DNA of 64,000 nt from an uncultured Candidatus Saccharibacteria bacterium (lineage in GTDB: Bacteria; Patescibacteriota; Saccharimonadia; Saccharimonadales; Saccharimonadaceae), in contig CALKQS010000006.1 of assembly GCA_937990725.1 (NCBI GenBank), forward strand, positions 1 to 64,000. The letters run 5' to 3'. The notes under the pieces are model-generated. The model ran no database searches and was not told where the DNA came from. It saw nothing but the letters and a program-made list of their open reading frames with translations. The position numbers were made by a program, and so were the translations under genes. This document shows positions 24,840 to 33,791 of this stretch, one piece after another (the stretch's first letter is position 1; each line of letters opens with the position of its first letter).

Positions 24840-27470
24840 TTAGCGGTTCTTTTTGCGATTCTGCCGCTGGGCTTTCTTTTTCTTGCGGGCGGCGTTACGT
24901 TTGCGGTTGACGTCGGCAGTAGTTGGTGCCGCTTTTGTTTTGGTAAAGTCCTGATCGCGATTCGCTTCCCCACTCGTGATCTCATTCACACCGCGCTCCA
25001 CCGAGGTTTCGGCCAAGCGGGTGAGCTCGGTATCATGCTCGTCGTCCGTTGCCTCGCGTGTGATGGCGTCGGTCTTGCGCACTTGGTAGATCGCGTGGAG
25101 CACCTCCGCCCGGAGGTTAGCCTGCAGGCTATCAAACAGCTTTTGCGACTCGGCGCGGTACTCCACGAGCGGGTCGCGCTGACCCACGCTGCGCCAGTGA
25201 ATTCCCTCGCGCAGGTGCTGCATATTCTCTAGGTGCTGCATCCACAGTGTGTCGAGCACCTGCAAGTACACCTCGCGCTCGATGCCACGCAGTAGCTCGC
25301 CACCCAGCTCGTCTTCTTTGTCTTGATACAATTTTTTCGCCGCATCGAGTGCCATCTTGGTGCGGACACGGTCGCGCTTCTCGGCACCGATTTTCTTGAT
25401 CTCGTCTTTGTCTAATGGGAAGATCGCGCCAAACTCCTCAGCAAACTTGGGGTTTTGCTTGGCTGGTACCTCTGTGAGGCTCTCTACCGCAGTGCGCAGC
25501 AGGCGCTGGATTTCTGGCTTGATGTTGTCGCCATCAAGGATCTTGCGCCGCACAGTGTAGACCACTTTGCGGTGGCGATTGATGACGTTGTCGTACTGAA
25601 CAACATTTTTGCGCGCATCGAAGTTAAAGCCTTCAACCCGCTTTTGCGCTGCCTCAAGCGTCTTACTGACCGCTTTGTTTTGGATGGCCATGTCTTCTTC
25701 TACACCAAGGCGCTCCATCAGGCCGGCAATGCGCTCACCCTGGAAGATCCGCATCAAGTCATCTTCGGTCGAGACGTAGAATTGGGTATCACCTGGGTCG
25801 CCCTGGCGGCCACCACGGCCACGCAGCTGGTTGTCGATCCGGCGCGACTCATGCCGCTCGCTGCCGATCACCACCAGGCCGCCAAGTTCCTTCACGCCCG
25901 GCCCAAGCTTGATGTCTGTGCCACGCCCCGCGATGTTTGTCGCTAGCGTCACGGCACCCTTCTCACCAGCGTGTGCTACAATCTCGGCCTCACGCTCATT
26001 ATTCTTAGCATTGAGGATCTCATATGCAATACCCGCTTTGTCGAGCCACTGGGCGATCAGCTCATTCTTGGCAATCGAGCCCGACCCCACCAGCACCGGC
26101 CTACCTTGCTCATGATACTCCTTGATGGCGGCAGCCACAGCTTTGAGCTTAGCCTTTTCGGTTTTGTAAATGAGATCTTGGTGGTCTTTGCGGGTAATTG
26201 GCTTGTTGGGCGGCACCACTACCACATCCAGGCTATAGATCTGCTGGAACTCCTCTGCCTCAGTAAAGGCCGTACCGGTCATACCACTGAGCTTCTTATA
26301 CAGGCGGAAGAAATTCTGGAAGGAGATAGTCGCCAGCGTCATGCTCTCTTGCTGGACGGGCACGTCTTCTTTCGCTTCGATCGCCTGGTGGAGGCCTTCG
26401 TTGTAGCGGTTGCCGATCTTGAGGCGACCAGTGTGCTCATCGACGATGATCACCTCGCCATCATTGGTCACCACGTAGTTTTTGTCACGATGGAAGAGTG
26501 TCTGGGCGCGCAGTGCTTGGTTGATGTGGTAAACGCTGCGGACATACTCGGGGGTGTACAAATTTTTTATACCAAGGAGTTTTTGCACTTTGTCGATACC
26601 ACTGTCTGTTAGTGCCACACTGGTGTGCTTTTCATCGAGACGGTAGTCCTCCGGCACAAGCTTGGCGGCAATCTTGGCAAATTGGTAGTAGCTATCAGGG
26701 TTCTCAGCCGCAGGCGCACTAATGATGAGTGGAGTGCGCGCTTCGTCGATCAAGATGGAATCCACCTCGTCCACAATGGCAAAGTTGAGCTCGCGCTGGC
26801 GCACCAGGCCAATCTCATTGACCATGTTATCGCGCAGATAGTCGAAGCCAAACTCGTTATTCGTCCCATAGGTAATGTCTGCTTCGTAGGCTTCGCGCCG
26901 TGTACAGGGGCGGAGCTTTTGCATGCGTGGGTCGGTATGGTTCTCATTGGTATAGGCGCCATCGTAGAGGAAGGACGCTTCGTTAATGATCACACCAGTA
27001 CTAATGCCCAGAGCGTTATAGATCTGCCCCATCCAGCCAGCGTCACGCTGCGCCAAGTAGTCGTTGACGGTCACGATGTGCACACCCTTGCCCTCGAGCG
27101 CATTGAGGTATGCTGCCAGGGTGGACATCAAGGTCTTACCTTCACCGGTCTTGAGCTCGGCGACGTTGCCTTCGTGCAGCACCATCGAACCAATCAGCTG
27201 CACATCATAGTGCCGCTCGCCAATCACCCGGTCGGCCATCTCGCGCACCACCGCAAAGGCATCTGGCAAGATGGTATCGAGCGTCGTGCCCTTCTTGTGC
27301 AGGCGCTGCTTAAGGACCTCTGTTTGCTTGGCCAGCTCTTCGTCCGAGAGCGCTTTATATTTCGGCCCAAGCTTGTTGATCTCGTCTACCTTCTTTTGCA
27401 GACGCTTCAAGATCCGCTTCTGCGGATCGCCAAAAATCTTCGTCAGTGCTTTTTGCTGTGTTGTTGCCAT
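24840..27470 (-). CDS. secA: protein translocase subunit SecA
   Basis: This is the ATPase motor of the Sec pathway (876 residues). It has Walker A LKTGEGKTLMSTLAAY, DEAD-like IVDEVDSILIDEARTPL, a preprotein cross-linking domain, and helicase motif VI region DNQLRGRGGRQGDPGDT. The C-terminal zinc-binding tail of many SecA proteins is replaced by a very basic K/R/N-rich end. The leader is about 60 nt with a TATAAT box near 27533. The downstream partner is the M16 peptidase. Confidence 0.97.
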   Translation of the reverse strand: MATTQQKALTKIFGDPQKRILKRLQKKVDEINKLGPKYKALSDEELAKQTEVLKQRLHKKGTTLDTILPDAFAVVREMADRVIGERHYDVQLIGSMVLHEGNVAELKTGEGKTLMSTLAAYLNALEGKGVHIVTVNDYLAQRDAGWMGQIYNALGISTGVIINEASFLYDGAYTNENHTDPRMQKLRPCTRREAYEADITYGTNNEFGFDYLRDNMVNEIGLVRQRELNFAIVDEVDSILIDEARTPLIISAPAAENPDSYYQFAKIAAKLVPEDYRLDEKHTSVALTDSGIDKVQKLLGIKNLYTPEYVRSVYHINQALRAQTLFHRDKNYVVTNDGEVIIVDEHTGRLKIGNRYNEGLHQAIEAKEDVPVQQESMTLATISFQNFFRLYKKLSGMTGTAFTEAEEFQQIYSLDVVVVPPNKPITRKDHQDLIYKTEKAKLKAVAAAIKEYHEQGRPVLVGSGSIAKNELIAQWLDKAGIAYEILNAKNNEREAEIVAHAGEKGAVTLATNIAGRGTDIKLGPGVKELGGLVVIGSERHESRRIDNQLRGRGGRQGDPGDTQFYVSTEDDLMRIFQGERIAGLMERLGVEEDMAIQNKAVSKTLEAAQKRVEGFNFDARKNVVQYDNVINRHRKVVYTVRRKILDGDNIKPEIQRLLRTAVESLTEVPAKQNPKFAEEFGAIFPLDKDEIKKIGAEKRDRVRTKMALDAAKKLYQDKEDELGGELLRGIEREVYLQVLDTLWMQHLENMQHLREGIHWRSVGQRDPLVEYRAESQKLFDSLQANLRAEVLHAIYQVRKTDAITREATDDEHDTELTRLAETSVERGVNEITSGEANRDQDFTKTKAAPTTADVNRKRNAARKKKKAQRQNRKKNR

Positions 27471-27583
27471 GGTGTCAAACTTCCCTCGCTTTCCTCTCTA
27501 AGCGGCCATTCAATTCAAAAAACTCCCCTCATTATACCGGGTTTGCGGCCGTTTGGGAAGGGTGGCCCGCGCAAAGTATGAGC

Positions 27584-27616
27584 AAGAGGCCGATACTCGA
27601 CTGATACCGGCCTCTT
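27584..27616 (-). terminator. putative hpf terminator
   Basis: A 9-bp hairpin (AAGAGGCCG/CGGCCTCTT) lies just past the hpf stop. The U-run is weak (CTTGCTC). Confidence 0.5.
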
Positions 27617-27639
27617 GGCTCGCGCGTCTTGCCTATCAG

Positions 27640-28029
27640 CTACTCCGCAGGGTGATCCTGCTCGCGCTCGAAGCTACGCTTGAAGCGAGCGAGAAGACCA
27701 CGGCGGCCAAGGTGCGGCAGCTGATTCTGCTTGTATTTGCGCAGCTGGCCAGCCAGTTTGCGCTCGACGATGTCGGTGGCAGCCAGAACGTTGAGTGTGG
27801 AGTCTTTAGCCTTGATGGTTTGGTCTGGCACGGTAATGACCACCTCTACCTCATACTTATTGCCATGTTCGCCATTGATCTCCTCGATGCGCACCATAGC
27901 GCTCACAGTCTTGCGAGCGTGGCGCGACACCATGCGGTCGAGCGCACCGATCTTCTTGCGGATGTATTTTTTGGTTGGCTCGTCTGGCGAGTATTTGCCA
28001 ATACCGGTAATGTCGATGTTTGCGATCAT
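27640..28029 (-). CDS. hpf: ribosome hibernation promoting factor
   Basis: The 129 residues of the HPF/RaiA fold bind the 30S decoding centre and silence ribosomes in slow growth: NIDITGIGKYSPDEPTKKYI, ARKTVSAMVRIEEINGEHGN, then EVEVVITVPDQTIKAKDST. There is no long-HPF C-terminal dimerisation domain; only a basic tail (RRGLLARFKRSFER) follows. AAAGGGG precedes the ATG. The gene stands alone between secA and a hypothetical gene. Confidence 0.9.
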   Translation of the reverse strand: MIANIDITGIGKYSPDEPTKKYIRKKIGALDRMVSRHARKTVSAMVRIEEINGEHGNKYEVEVVITVPDQTIKAKDSTLNVLAATDIVERKLAGQLRKYKQNQLPHLGRRGLLARFKRSFEREQDHPAE

Positions 28030-28107
28030 GCTGACCCCTTTCGTGTTAGCAACTTGTGCTTATAGTATAGCATGGTTGAGGAGAAAACAGGGGTTGTTAT
28101 GGGCACA

Positions 28108-28776
28108 TTATCGACGCGGATAGAGACCTTCAGCTAGTAAGTTCATCCGATAGGCCACCTCTTCTCGTAGCTTTTTAATCTGGTCGAGCAAGGCTTCAGT
28201 CTCTTTGCTCTTAGGTGGGGTCTCTGTGCGGCAGTGCGCTCCTTCGATGAGATTTATGACATCTTTCAACTCTTGCGCATCAGTCTCTGCGCGCTCCATG
28301 TCTTGCTCACCATCTTCATCTACCGACTGAAAAAACGTGTACGGCTCACTGTCGAGCTGATCTGACCGATCTGCCTGGCTGCCATGGATACGCTCAATTT
28401 GCCACTGACCATCATGACCATCTTTTGGACGACCAGACTTCGAGCGATACACCACCCAGTCTTTACCATCAGGCGCCATAATAGCGACAGTCGGGCCCAA
28501 AACAACTGGTCGACTATCGTGCACAACGCCAAATACCGCTATATACTCGCCCTCGGGGCCTGTCAAGAATATAGTACGCTCGGTGGCGTTGGTTTCACCA
28601 TCTTTGCTGAGCTCTGGGTTGGTTTGGATACGACGCTCCTGCAAAGCACTCTGCCTCCACCATGCATACTCGAAGGGTCTTTCTGTTAAGATACGGCTGA
28701 GCTTTTCTTGCAGCCGGTCTGCCAATTTTGACGGGTCTTGCCGCTCTCCGTTTGCTGGTGGCTGTTTTTCGTTCAT
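28108..28776 (-). CDS. hypothetical protein (222 aa)
   Basis: This soluble protein starts MNEKQPPANGERQDP; the ATG at 28776 has AAAGGAG upstream. It has a beta-rich middle (about 65-125, TIFLTGPEGEYIAVFGVVHD; VAIMAPDGKDWVVYRS) and an acidic helical C-terminus (TDAQELKDVINLIEGAH). A TTGACA with a spaced CATTAT box lies upstream. I do not recognise the family. In its charged, low-complexity style it resembles the protein at 55119-56447. Confidence 0.65.
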   Translation of the reverse strand: MNEKQPPANGERQDPSKLADRLQEKLSRILTERPFEYAWWRQSALQERRIQTNPELSKDGETNATERTIFLTGPEGEYIAVFGVVHDSRPVVLGPTVAIMAPDGKDWVVYRSKSGRPKDGHDGQWQIERIHGSQADRSDQLDSEPYTFFQSVDEDGEQDMERAETDAQELKDVINLIEGAHCRTETPPKSKETEALLDQIKKLREEVAYRMNLLAEGLYPRR

Positions 28777-28870
28777 TCTTGCTCCTTTGTTGCAATGCTT
28801 TCGTCCTATAATGCAGTATATTGTGAGTAATGTCAAATGGCTGTGAGCCGAGCTGTGTCGCTACGTCATT

Positions 28871-29449
28871 TTACGTTTGCTGATTGCGGTAGCGCAGCAA
28901 TGTCTGGTACTTCGCCTCTATCTCAACGGTGTGTGCTGCAAGGCTGTCGAGCACTTCTATCAGGCGGCCAACCCGTCGCAAGCTATCCACTGGGACAAAG
29001 CTGCGCATGGTTACAGCTGGTGGCTTGTCCTGTCGTTCGTCAGGATAAACTGGGGCAAGATGCGCCACATATGGCTGCATTGTCTGGCGATCGACCATGC
29101 GGCGATACGCGCTCGTTTGGCCCGTTAGCCGATACACGTCAACTGCTTGGCCACCCACACAGCGGTCGGTTGTGCGGTCAACATAGCCAGAAACGATGAG
29201 TGTTGTGTCGCGGAGCGGGTAATCCTCCCTCGCATGTGTACCAATATATTGGGCGGCTCGGTACTCTACTGCAGGCCTATTATGCTTCCGCGCAGGAAGG
29301 ACATGAGTCTCTGCCGCCTCCCACCGCACAGCCCGAGCAAATGCTGCACCGGTGATGTGCCGTACCATCGCTTGGCCAAACCACGCTGCCGCGTACCGCA
29401 TGGAAGAGGCAAAACGCTCATCGTGTGGGCCGTTTGTTTCGGACGCCAC
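28871..29449 (-). CDS. hypothetical protein downstream of pyrD (192 aa)
   Basis: This predominantly alpha/beta soluble protein has few recognisable motifs (SSMRYAAAWFGQAMVRHITG; DTTLIVSGYVDRTTDRC; RRVGRLIEVLDSLAAH). It begins 8 nt after the pyrD stop, so it is probably in the serS-pyrD transcription unit. The start at 29449 is the longest; ATG at 29401 is possible. No function is inferred. Confidence 0.6.
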   Translation of the reverse strand: MASETNGPHDERFASSMRYAAAWFGQAMVRHITGAAFARAVRWEAAETHVLPARKHNRPAVEYRAAQYIGTHAREDYPLRDTTLIVSGYVDRTTDRCVGGQAVDVYRLTGQTSAYRRMVDRQTMQPYVAHLAPVYPDERQDKPPAVTMRSFVPVDSLRRVGRLIEVLDSLAAHTVEIEAKYQTLLRYRNQQT

Positions 29450-29457
29450 TGGCTCCC

Positions 29458-30585
29458 CTACTTGCGGTGCGCTGCGCCAATTGCTTCGCTAATGGAGACG
29501 TAGTCGTCCCGGTCGAGCAGCTCTACCAAGCCTTCGTTGATATCGCCTACCACCTGCGGCCCTTCAAACATCAGCGCTGTCACCAGCGCCACGAGGCTCG
29601 CGCCAGCCCGGATCTTCTCGTATGCATCTTCCGCCGTGAAGACACCGCCCACACCAATGATGACAAAGCGGTCGCCATACAGCGCATACGTCTTGTGGAT
29701 AAGCCGCGTGGTGATGGCCTGAGCTGGCCGGCCACTAAGGCTACCGGGGGTGTCGTCAGGCAAGACACTTGGGTCAGTGAGTTTGCTACGATCTTTGACG
29801 AGGTTGCCGATCGTCAGGCCCGCGACATTATGCTTGTCGATGATGGAGAGAAGCTTGGCAAACTGCGTCCACGTCTTATCCGTTGGCATTTTGATAAAGA
29901 CGGGGCGCGAAAGCTTCAGCTCATCCACCGCAGTGAGAAGTTTCTTGAGGCGAGCGGGCGTGGTGAAGGGCTCGCCGCCATAAGCATTAGGGCAGGAGAT
30001 GTTAATCTCGTACAGTGGTGCACAGCCGGCTTCTTCAAGCTGGCGGAGGCTGTCGCAGTAGTCGGCAATCGCTTGCTTGGGGCGGACTTGCTTAGGGCTG
30101 TTCGTCTTGGCTACGGATACGCTGAGCGGAAAGTCGCGCCAGACCCGTGGTGAGTAACTGCGGATCTGCTCGATTGCCTTGGCGACGCCGCGATTTGCCA
30201 ACCCAACATTCACGACGATCGACTGCTCACTAGCCAAGCGACGAAACCACGGCTTGGGGTTACCCTCACAAGGCACGGCCGTTACCGAACCGCCAATCTC
30301 AAAGCCGCAACCGATTTTCTTCGCCACCGGAGGCAGATCAAAATCTTTATCCAGCCCAGCAGACAGGCCGATAGGATTAACAAAGTTGAGGCCAAGAATA
30401 GTCTGCTCGAGGCGAGGGTTCTTGTAGCGCCAGCCACTGAGGAGCTGCTCACCCCGGATAGCATGCAGTGCCCGCGCCGTCCAGAGCATCGACTGGTGCG
30501 CTGCATCGGGCGGCCGCCGAAAAAGAAGCGGCTTGGCAACTTTGGCATAGCCTTTACGGCTCATTTTTCTGATTGTGCGCCCCAT
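29458..30585 (-). CDS. pyrD: dihydroorotate dehydrogenase, class 2-like
   Basis: This enzyme oxidises dihydroorotate to orotate using FMN. The architecture is class 2: an N-terminal helical extension, NPIGLSAGLDKDF, GFEIGGSVTAVPCEGNPKP, GLTIGNLVKDR, GGLSGRP-like GSLSGRPAQ, and VIIGVGGVFTAEDAYEKI. The catalytic loop reads EINISCPNAYGG, with Cys where class 2 enzymes have Ser (NISSPN). Cys is the class 1 base. No other pyrimidine genes are adjacent, so salvage or a partial pathway is likely. The stop-start junction with serS is contiguous. Confidence 0.9.
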   Translation of the reverse strand: MGRTIRKMSRKGYAKVAKPLLFRRPPDAAHQSMLWTARALHAIRGEQLLSGWRYKNPRLEQTILGLNFVNPIGLSAGLDKDFDLPPVAKKIGCGFEIGGSVTAVPCEGNPKPWFRRLASEQSIVVNVGLANRGVAKAIEQIRSYSPRVWRDFPLSVSVAKTNSPKQVRPKQAIADYCDSLRQLEEAGCAPLYEINISCPNAYGGEPFTTPARLKKLLTAVDELKLSRPVFIKMPTDKTWTQFAKLLSIIDKHNVAGLTIGNLVKDRSKLTDPSVLPDDTPGSLSGRPAQAITTRLIHKTYALYGDRFVIIGVGGVFTAEDAYEKIRAGASLVALVTALMFEGPQVVGDINEGLVELLDRDDYVSISEAIGAAHRK

Positions 30586-31830
30586 CTAGAGTACCTCCCT
30601 GTTGTTCAGATATGGCTGCAGCACCGTTGGCACGCGGAGCTGGCCATCCGTTGTTTGATAATTCTCGATAATCGCTACGAGTGCGCGAGCCAAGCTCACT
30701 GCGGTGCCATTGAGGGTGTGTACCACCTGAAGTGAACCGTCGGCCCGGCGGACGCGGATGCCGAGATTGCGCGCTTGGAAGTCGGTGCAGTTGCTGCAGC
30801 TAGTGAGCTCGCGGTAGGCGCCATCAACAGGCGACCAGTACTCGATATCATACTTCTTAGCAGCTGGTGCACCTAAGTCTCCCGCTGCGATATTTACCAC
30901 GTGGTATGGCACGCCCAGGCTTTGCCAAATCTCCTCCTCCAGCGCGAGGATTTTCTCATGCATCTGAGCCGACTGCTCGGGCAAGCAATAGATATACATC
31001 TCTAATTTGTTGAACTGATGAACCCGAAACAGCCCGCGGCTAAACTTCCCGGCAGCGCCAGCCTCTTTGCGGTAGCAGGGGCTGTAGCCAGCGTAGAGGA
31101 GCGGTAAGTCCTTCTCGCTTAGGATCTCATCGGCATGGAAGCCCGTCAGTGGGGCCTCGGCTGTACCAATAAGCATGGTATCTTCGCCCTCAATAAAGTA
31201 CTCGTTACTCTCCTTATCGCTCTTGGGTGCAAAGCCCGAACCACGCGCCACGCGGCCACTCACCATGTGCGGCACCGTCATGGGGCGGAAGCCTTTGCTT
31301 ACGAGGAAATTGAGGGCGTATTGGTAGATGGCATTCTCGAGCAGCATGAGGTCGCCCAGCACATAATAAAACTTCGTGCCAGCTACCTTAGCACCGCGCT
31401 CGAAGTCGAGCCAGCCCCGGCTTGTGGCGAAGTCGAGGTGATCTTGCGCCGACTCACGCCGCTCACCCCACTGCTTAATCTCCACACTGTCTGCTTCGCC
31501 ACCCAGCGGGACGTCTGGCAGGGTGATATTTGGCACTGCCTCGAGCTGAGTAAAAAAGTTGTTCTCTATGGTGCGCAGCTCTTCTTCTAGCGTGGCGAGC
31601 TCGGCTTTGAGCGCCTTGCCTTGAGCGATGAGCTCTTGGCTGGGTTTGCCGCCCTTCATCTGAGCGGCTGTCTCGTTGCGTGTGGTACGCACAGCATCCA
31701 CCCGCTGCTGGAGCTCCCGGCGCCGGTCGTCGCACGCGAGAAGCGCAGCGATGGACACCTCATAGCCCTTATAGCGCGCTGCTGCCTGCACCTTGTCGGC
31801 ATGCGCGCGAATATAACGAATATCTAACAT
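30586..31830 (-). CDS. serS: seryl-tRNA synthetase
   Basis: This class II synthetase of 414 residues has the N-terminal tRNA-binding antiparallel coiled coil (about 25-105), motif 2 in YSPCYRKEAGAAGKFSRGLFRVHQF, the serine site TSCSNCTDFQARN, and motif 3 NGTAVSLARALVAIIENYQ. The pyrD gene follows without spacing. TATAAT ends 6 nt before the ATG with no Shine-Dalgarno, indicating a leaderless mRNA. Confidence 0.96.
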   Translation of the reverse strand: MLDIRYIRAHADKVQAAARYKGYEVSIAALLACDDRRRELQQRVDAVRTTRNETAAQMKGGKPSQELIAQGKALKAELATLEEELRTIENNFFTQLEAVPNITLPDVPLGGEADSVEIKQWGERRESAQDHLDFATSRGWLDFERGAKVAGTKFYYVLGDLMLLENAIYQYALNFLVSKGFRPMTVPHMVSGRVARGSGFAPKSDKESNEYFIEGEDTMLIGTAEAPLTGFHADEILSEKDLPLLYAGYSPCYRKEAGAAGKFSRGLFRVHQFNKLEMYIYCLPEQSAQMHEKILALEEEIWQSLGVPYHVVNIAAGDLGAPAAKKYDIEYWSPVDGAYRELTSCSNCTDFQARNLGIRVRRADGSLQVVHTLNGTAVSLARALVAIIENYQTTDGQLRVPTVLQPYLNNREVL

Positions 31831-31836
31831 AACTAT

Positions 31837-31842
31837 ATTATA
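31837..31842 (-). promoter_or_regulatory. -10 box 6 nt upstream of ATG (leaderless serS)
   Basis: TATAAT on the minus strand ends 6 nt before the serS ATG at 31830. Confidence 0.65.
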
Positions 31843-32004
31843 TCAGATACCACGCCAAGCGTAATGGCAATTTGTTCGATAAAACTTCCGGGCACGATGG
31901 CCACCCAGCCACGGTACTATTGGGCAGATAGCACGGCCTGCAGACCCCCATTTTTGCCTCACTTTTCTGCTCTCGATCACTCCATGAGCGAGGAGAAACT
32001 AACA

Positions 32005-32031
32005 CAGAACCAGCCATAGTGGCTGGTTCTG
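32005..32031 (-). terminator. terminator of the collagen-like gene
   Basis: A 12-bp perfect hairpin with a 3-nt loop (CAGAACCAGCCA/TGGCTGGTTCTG) lies 27 nt past the stop. Confidence 0.75.
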
Positions 32032-32057
32032 TAGGGGCTGGTAGTGGGCTGACTAGC

Positions 32058-33575
32058 TTAGTCTGATATCTTGACGATACTCAGGCTTGCATCGGTGATG
32101 TTTGCGTCTTGGCCAGCCGAGTAGATAACAAGCTTGAGCGGCGTCCCGGCCGTTACTCGCATCAGGCGAGTGTATGGCATAGTAAAGCGGTAGCCGTGTT
32201 GGTTGTTACTCCACACCCCTTCTGGGGTATCGCGGGCTGTGTCATTGACAGCCTGGTATACACCACGGGCCGACGATGTATCGTTCAAGCGAATCCGCGA
32301 TTGGATGAGGTAGACACCGTCACTTGGTACAATGTACGATTTACTCCCGGCATCCCACGACCCGCCACCGTTGTTTGTCACGACGGTCTTGAGCGGCACT
32401 GGCGCAAAGGTATCCTTGGCAATCGTTGCAGCCGTCACGCCGCCATTACCATTGCCAAGCGTTGCTGTAAAGATGGTCATCTGGGGGAGGCTCTTCCATT
32501 CCATGTCGCAGTTTGCGGCCGACTTCTTCGACAATATTTGGCCAACCGTACCACCCGCTGGCACAGTGCTACCTGCAAAGGTAAGACCGAGCTGAGATGT
32601 GCCGTTGCCCGTGACGGTCATATTTGGTGAGCATGGCTGAGTGCTGTTAGTCACATTAATCGTTGCGTTGGTGCCATCCTGGCCTTTGGGTCCAGTAGCA
32701 CCTTGCTGCCCCTGGATACCCTGTTGGCCTTGTGGGCCGGGCTGACCAGCATCACCCTTTTCGCCCTTGAGGTCGGTGTAGGCAATGAGGTTTTGCCAGG
32801 CTGTTTCGCCAGTGTAGCGCCACTGGATGTAGAGTGTACCCTTCTGGAGCTCAATGGTTCGACCATCGGCACCAGCTGGGCCGGTTTGGCCTTGCGGACC
32901 TTGCGGGCCGGGCTGACCTGGTTGTCCTTGTGGGCCAGCGTTTCCTTGGTCACCCTTCGGGCCGGGTACGCCTTTTTCTCCTTGTGCGCCAGGTGTACCA
33001 GGTGCACCCTGCTCGCCTTTGGCACCTGTGTCACCTTTCGGGCCAGCGTCGCCCTTCTCGCCCTTCTCACCTTTTTCACCATTTTTGCCGTCTTTACCAT
33101 CTTTGCCGGGCTCGCCCTTGTCACCTTTTTCGCCCTTGTCGCCCTTAGCGGCCGATGCGCCGTCTTTGCCATTGGCCCCGTTTGCACCGTCCTTACCGTT
33201 TGCACCATTCTTGCCAGCTGCACCAGTAGCACCATCGCGGCCGCGTGCACCGTCTGCGCCATCACGGCCATTGGCACCGTCTGCACCTCGTTCGCCACTC
33301 GCTCCGGCCTCACCGCGCGCACCCTGCTCGCCTTTGGCGCCACGCAGGTCCTCGACCGAGGCAATATCGTGCCACGCGCCATTCATAAATTGCCACTGGA
33401 TCTTCCCATCATGCTGGCGCAAGCTCACTTGGTCTGGCCGCACACCCTTGAAGCCGCTATTGTAGCTGTAGCTCCATGGCCACCACCACCACAGTAATAT
33501 AATGATGATTAATAATATACCAAACAAGACAAATACAAGCGAACGACTTGCAAATTTTTTGCGGTGTTCATTCAT
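32058..33575 (-). CDS. membrane-anchored collagen-like surface protein
   Basis: The 505 residues comprise an N-terminal anchor (about 13-33, rich in I/L/W), a small Trp-containing domain (45-78), a Gly-X-Y collagen tract (79-238) and a second copy of the small domain (238-271; QWRYTGETAWQN versus QWQFMNGAWHD). A short second collagen tract (271-302) and a C-terminal beta-rich C1q/TNF-like head (about 306-505) complete it. The N-terminal anchor orients the head outward. Many Gly-X-Y units are K-G-E/D, typical of stable bacterial triple helices. It is a likely adhesin or host-contact fibre. Confidence 0.9.
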   Translation of the reverse strand: MNEHRKKFASRSLVFVLFGILLIIIILLWWWWPWSYSYNSGFKGVRPDQVSLRQHDGKIQWQFMNGAWHDIASVEDLRGAKGEQGARGEAGASGERGADGANGRDGADGARGRDGATGAAGKNGANGKDGANGANGKDGASAAKGDKGEKGDKGEPGKDGKDGKNGEKGEKGEKGDAGPKGDTGAKGEQGAPGTPGAQGEKGVPGPKGDQGNAGPQGQPGQPGPQGPQGQTGPAGADGRTIELQKGTLYIQWRYTGETAWQNLIAYTDLKGEKGDAGQPGPQGQQGIQGQQGATGPKGQDGTNATINVTNSTQPCSPNMTVTGNGTSQLGLTFAGSTVPAGGTVGQILSKKSAANCDMEWKSLPQMTIFTATLGNGNGGVTAATIAKDTFAPVPLKTVVTNNGGGSWDAGSKSYIVPSDGVYLIQSRIRLNDTSSARGVYQAVNDTARDTPEGVWSNNQHGYRFTMPYTRLMRVTAGTPLKLVIYSAGQDANITDASLSIVKISD

Positions 33576-33737
33576 AGTTATACCCCTATTTATACCCTTT
33601 TGTCTGATTATAGCACAAGCATTATAAAATTAAAGAGCGTAAGCCACTCTGCCCTCAATTCTCAGCTATTTTGGGGTCTCTTCTCTCGCTCTACCCCTGT
33701 TATATTTACAGTAGTACTCCTCTTAGCTAGCCAAAAA

Positions 33738-33765
33738 CCCGCTTTGCCTACCACAGCAAAGCGGG
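33738..33765 (-). terminator. terminator of the ABC permease operon
   Basis: A 10-bp perfect hairpin (CCCGCTTTGC/GCAAAGCGGG) is followed by TTTTTGG on the minus strand. Confidence 0.85.
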
Positions 33766-33791
33766 CTTGAGATTCTTCGTAGCTATGCAGA

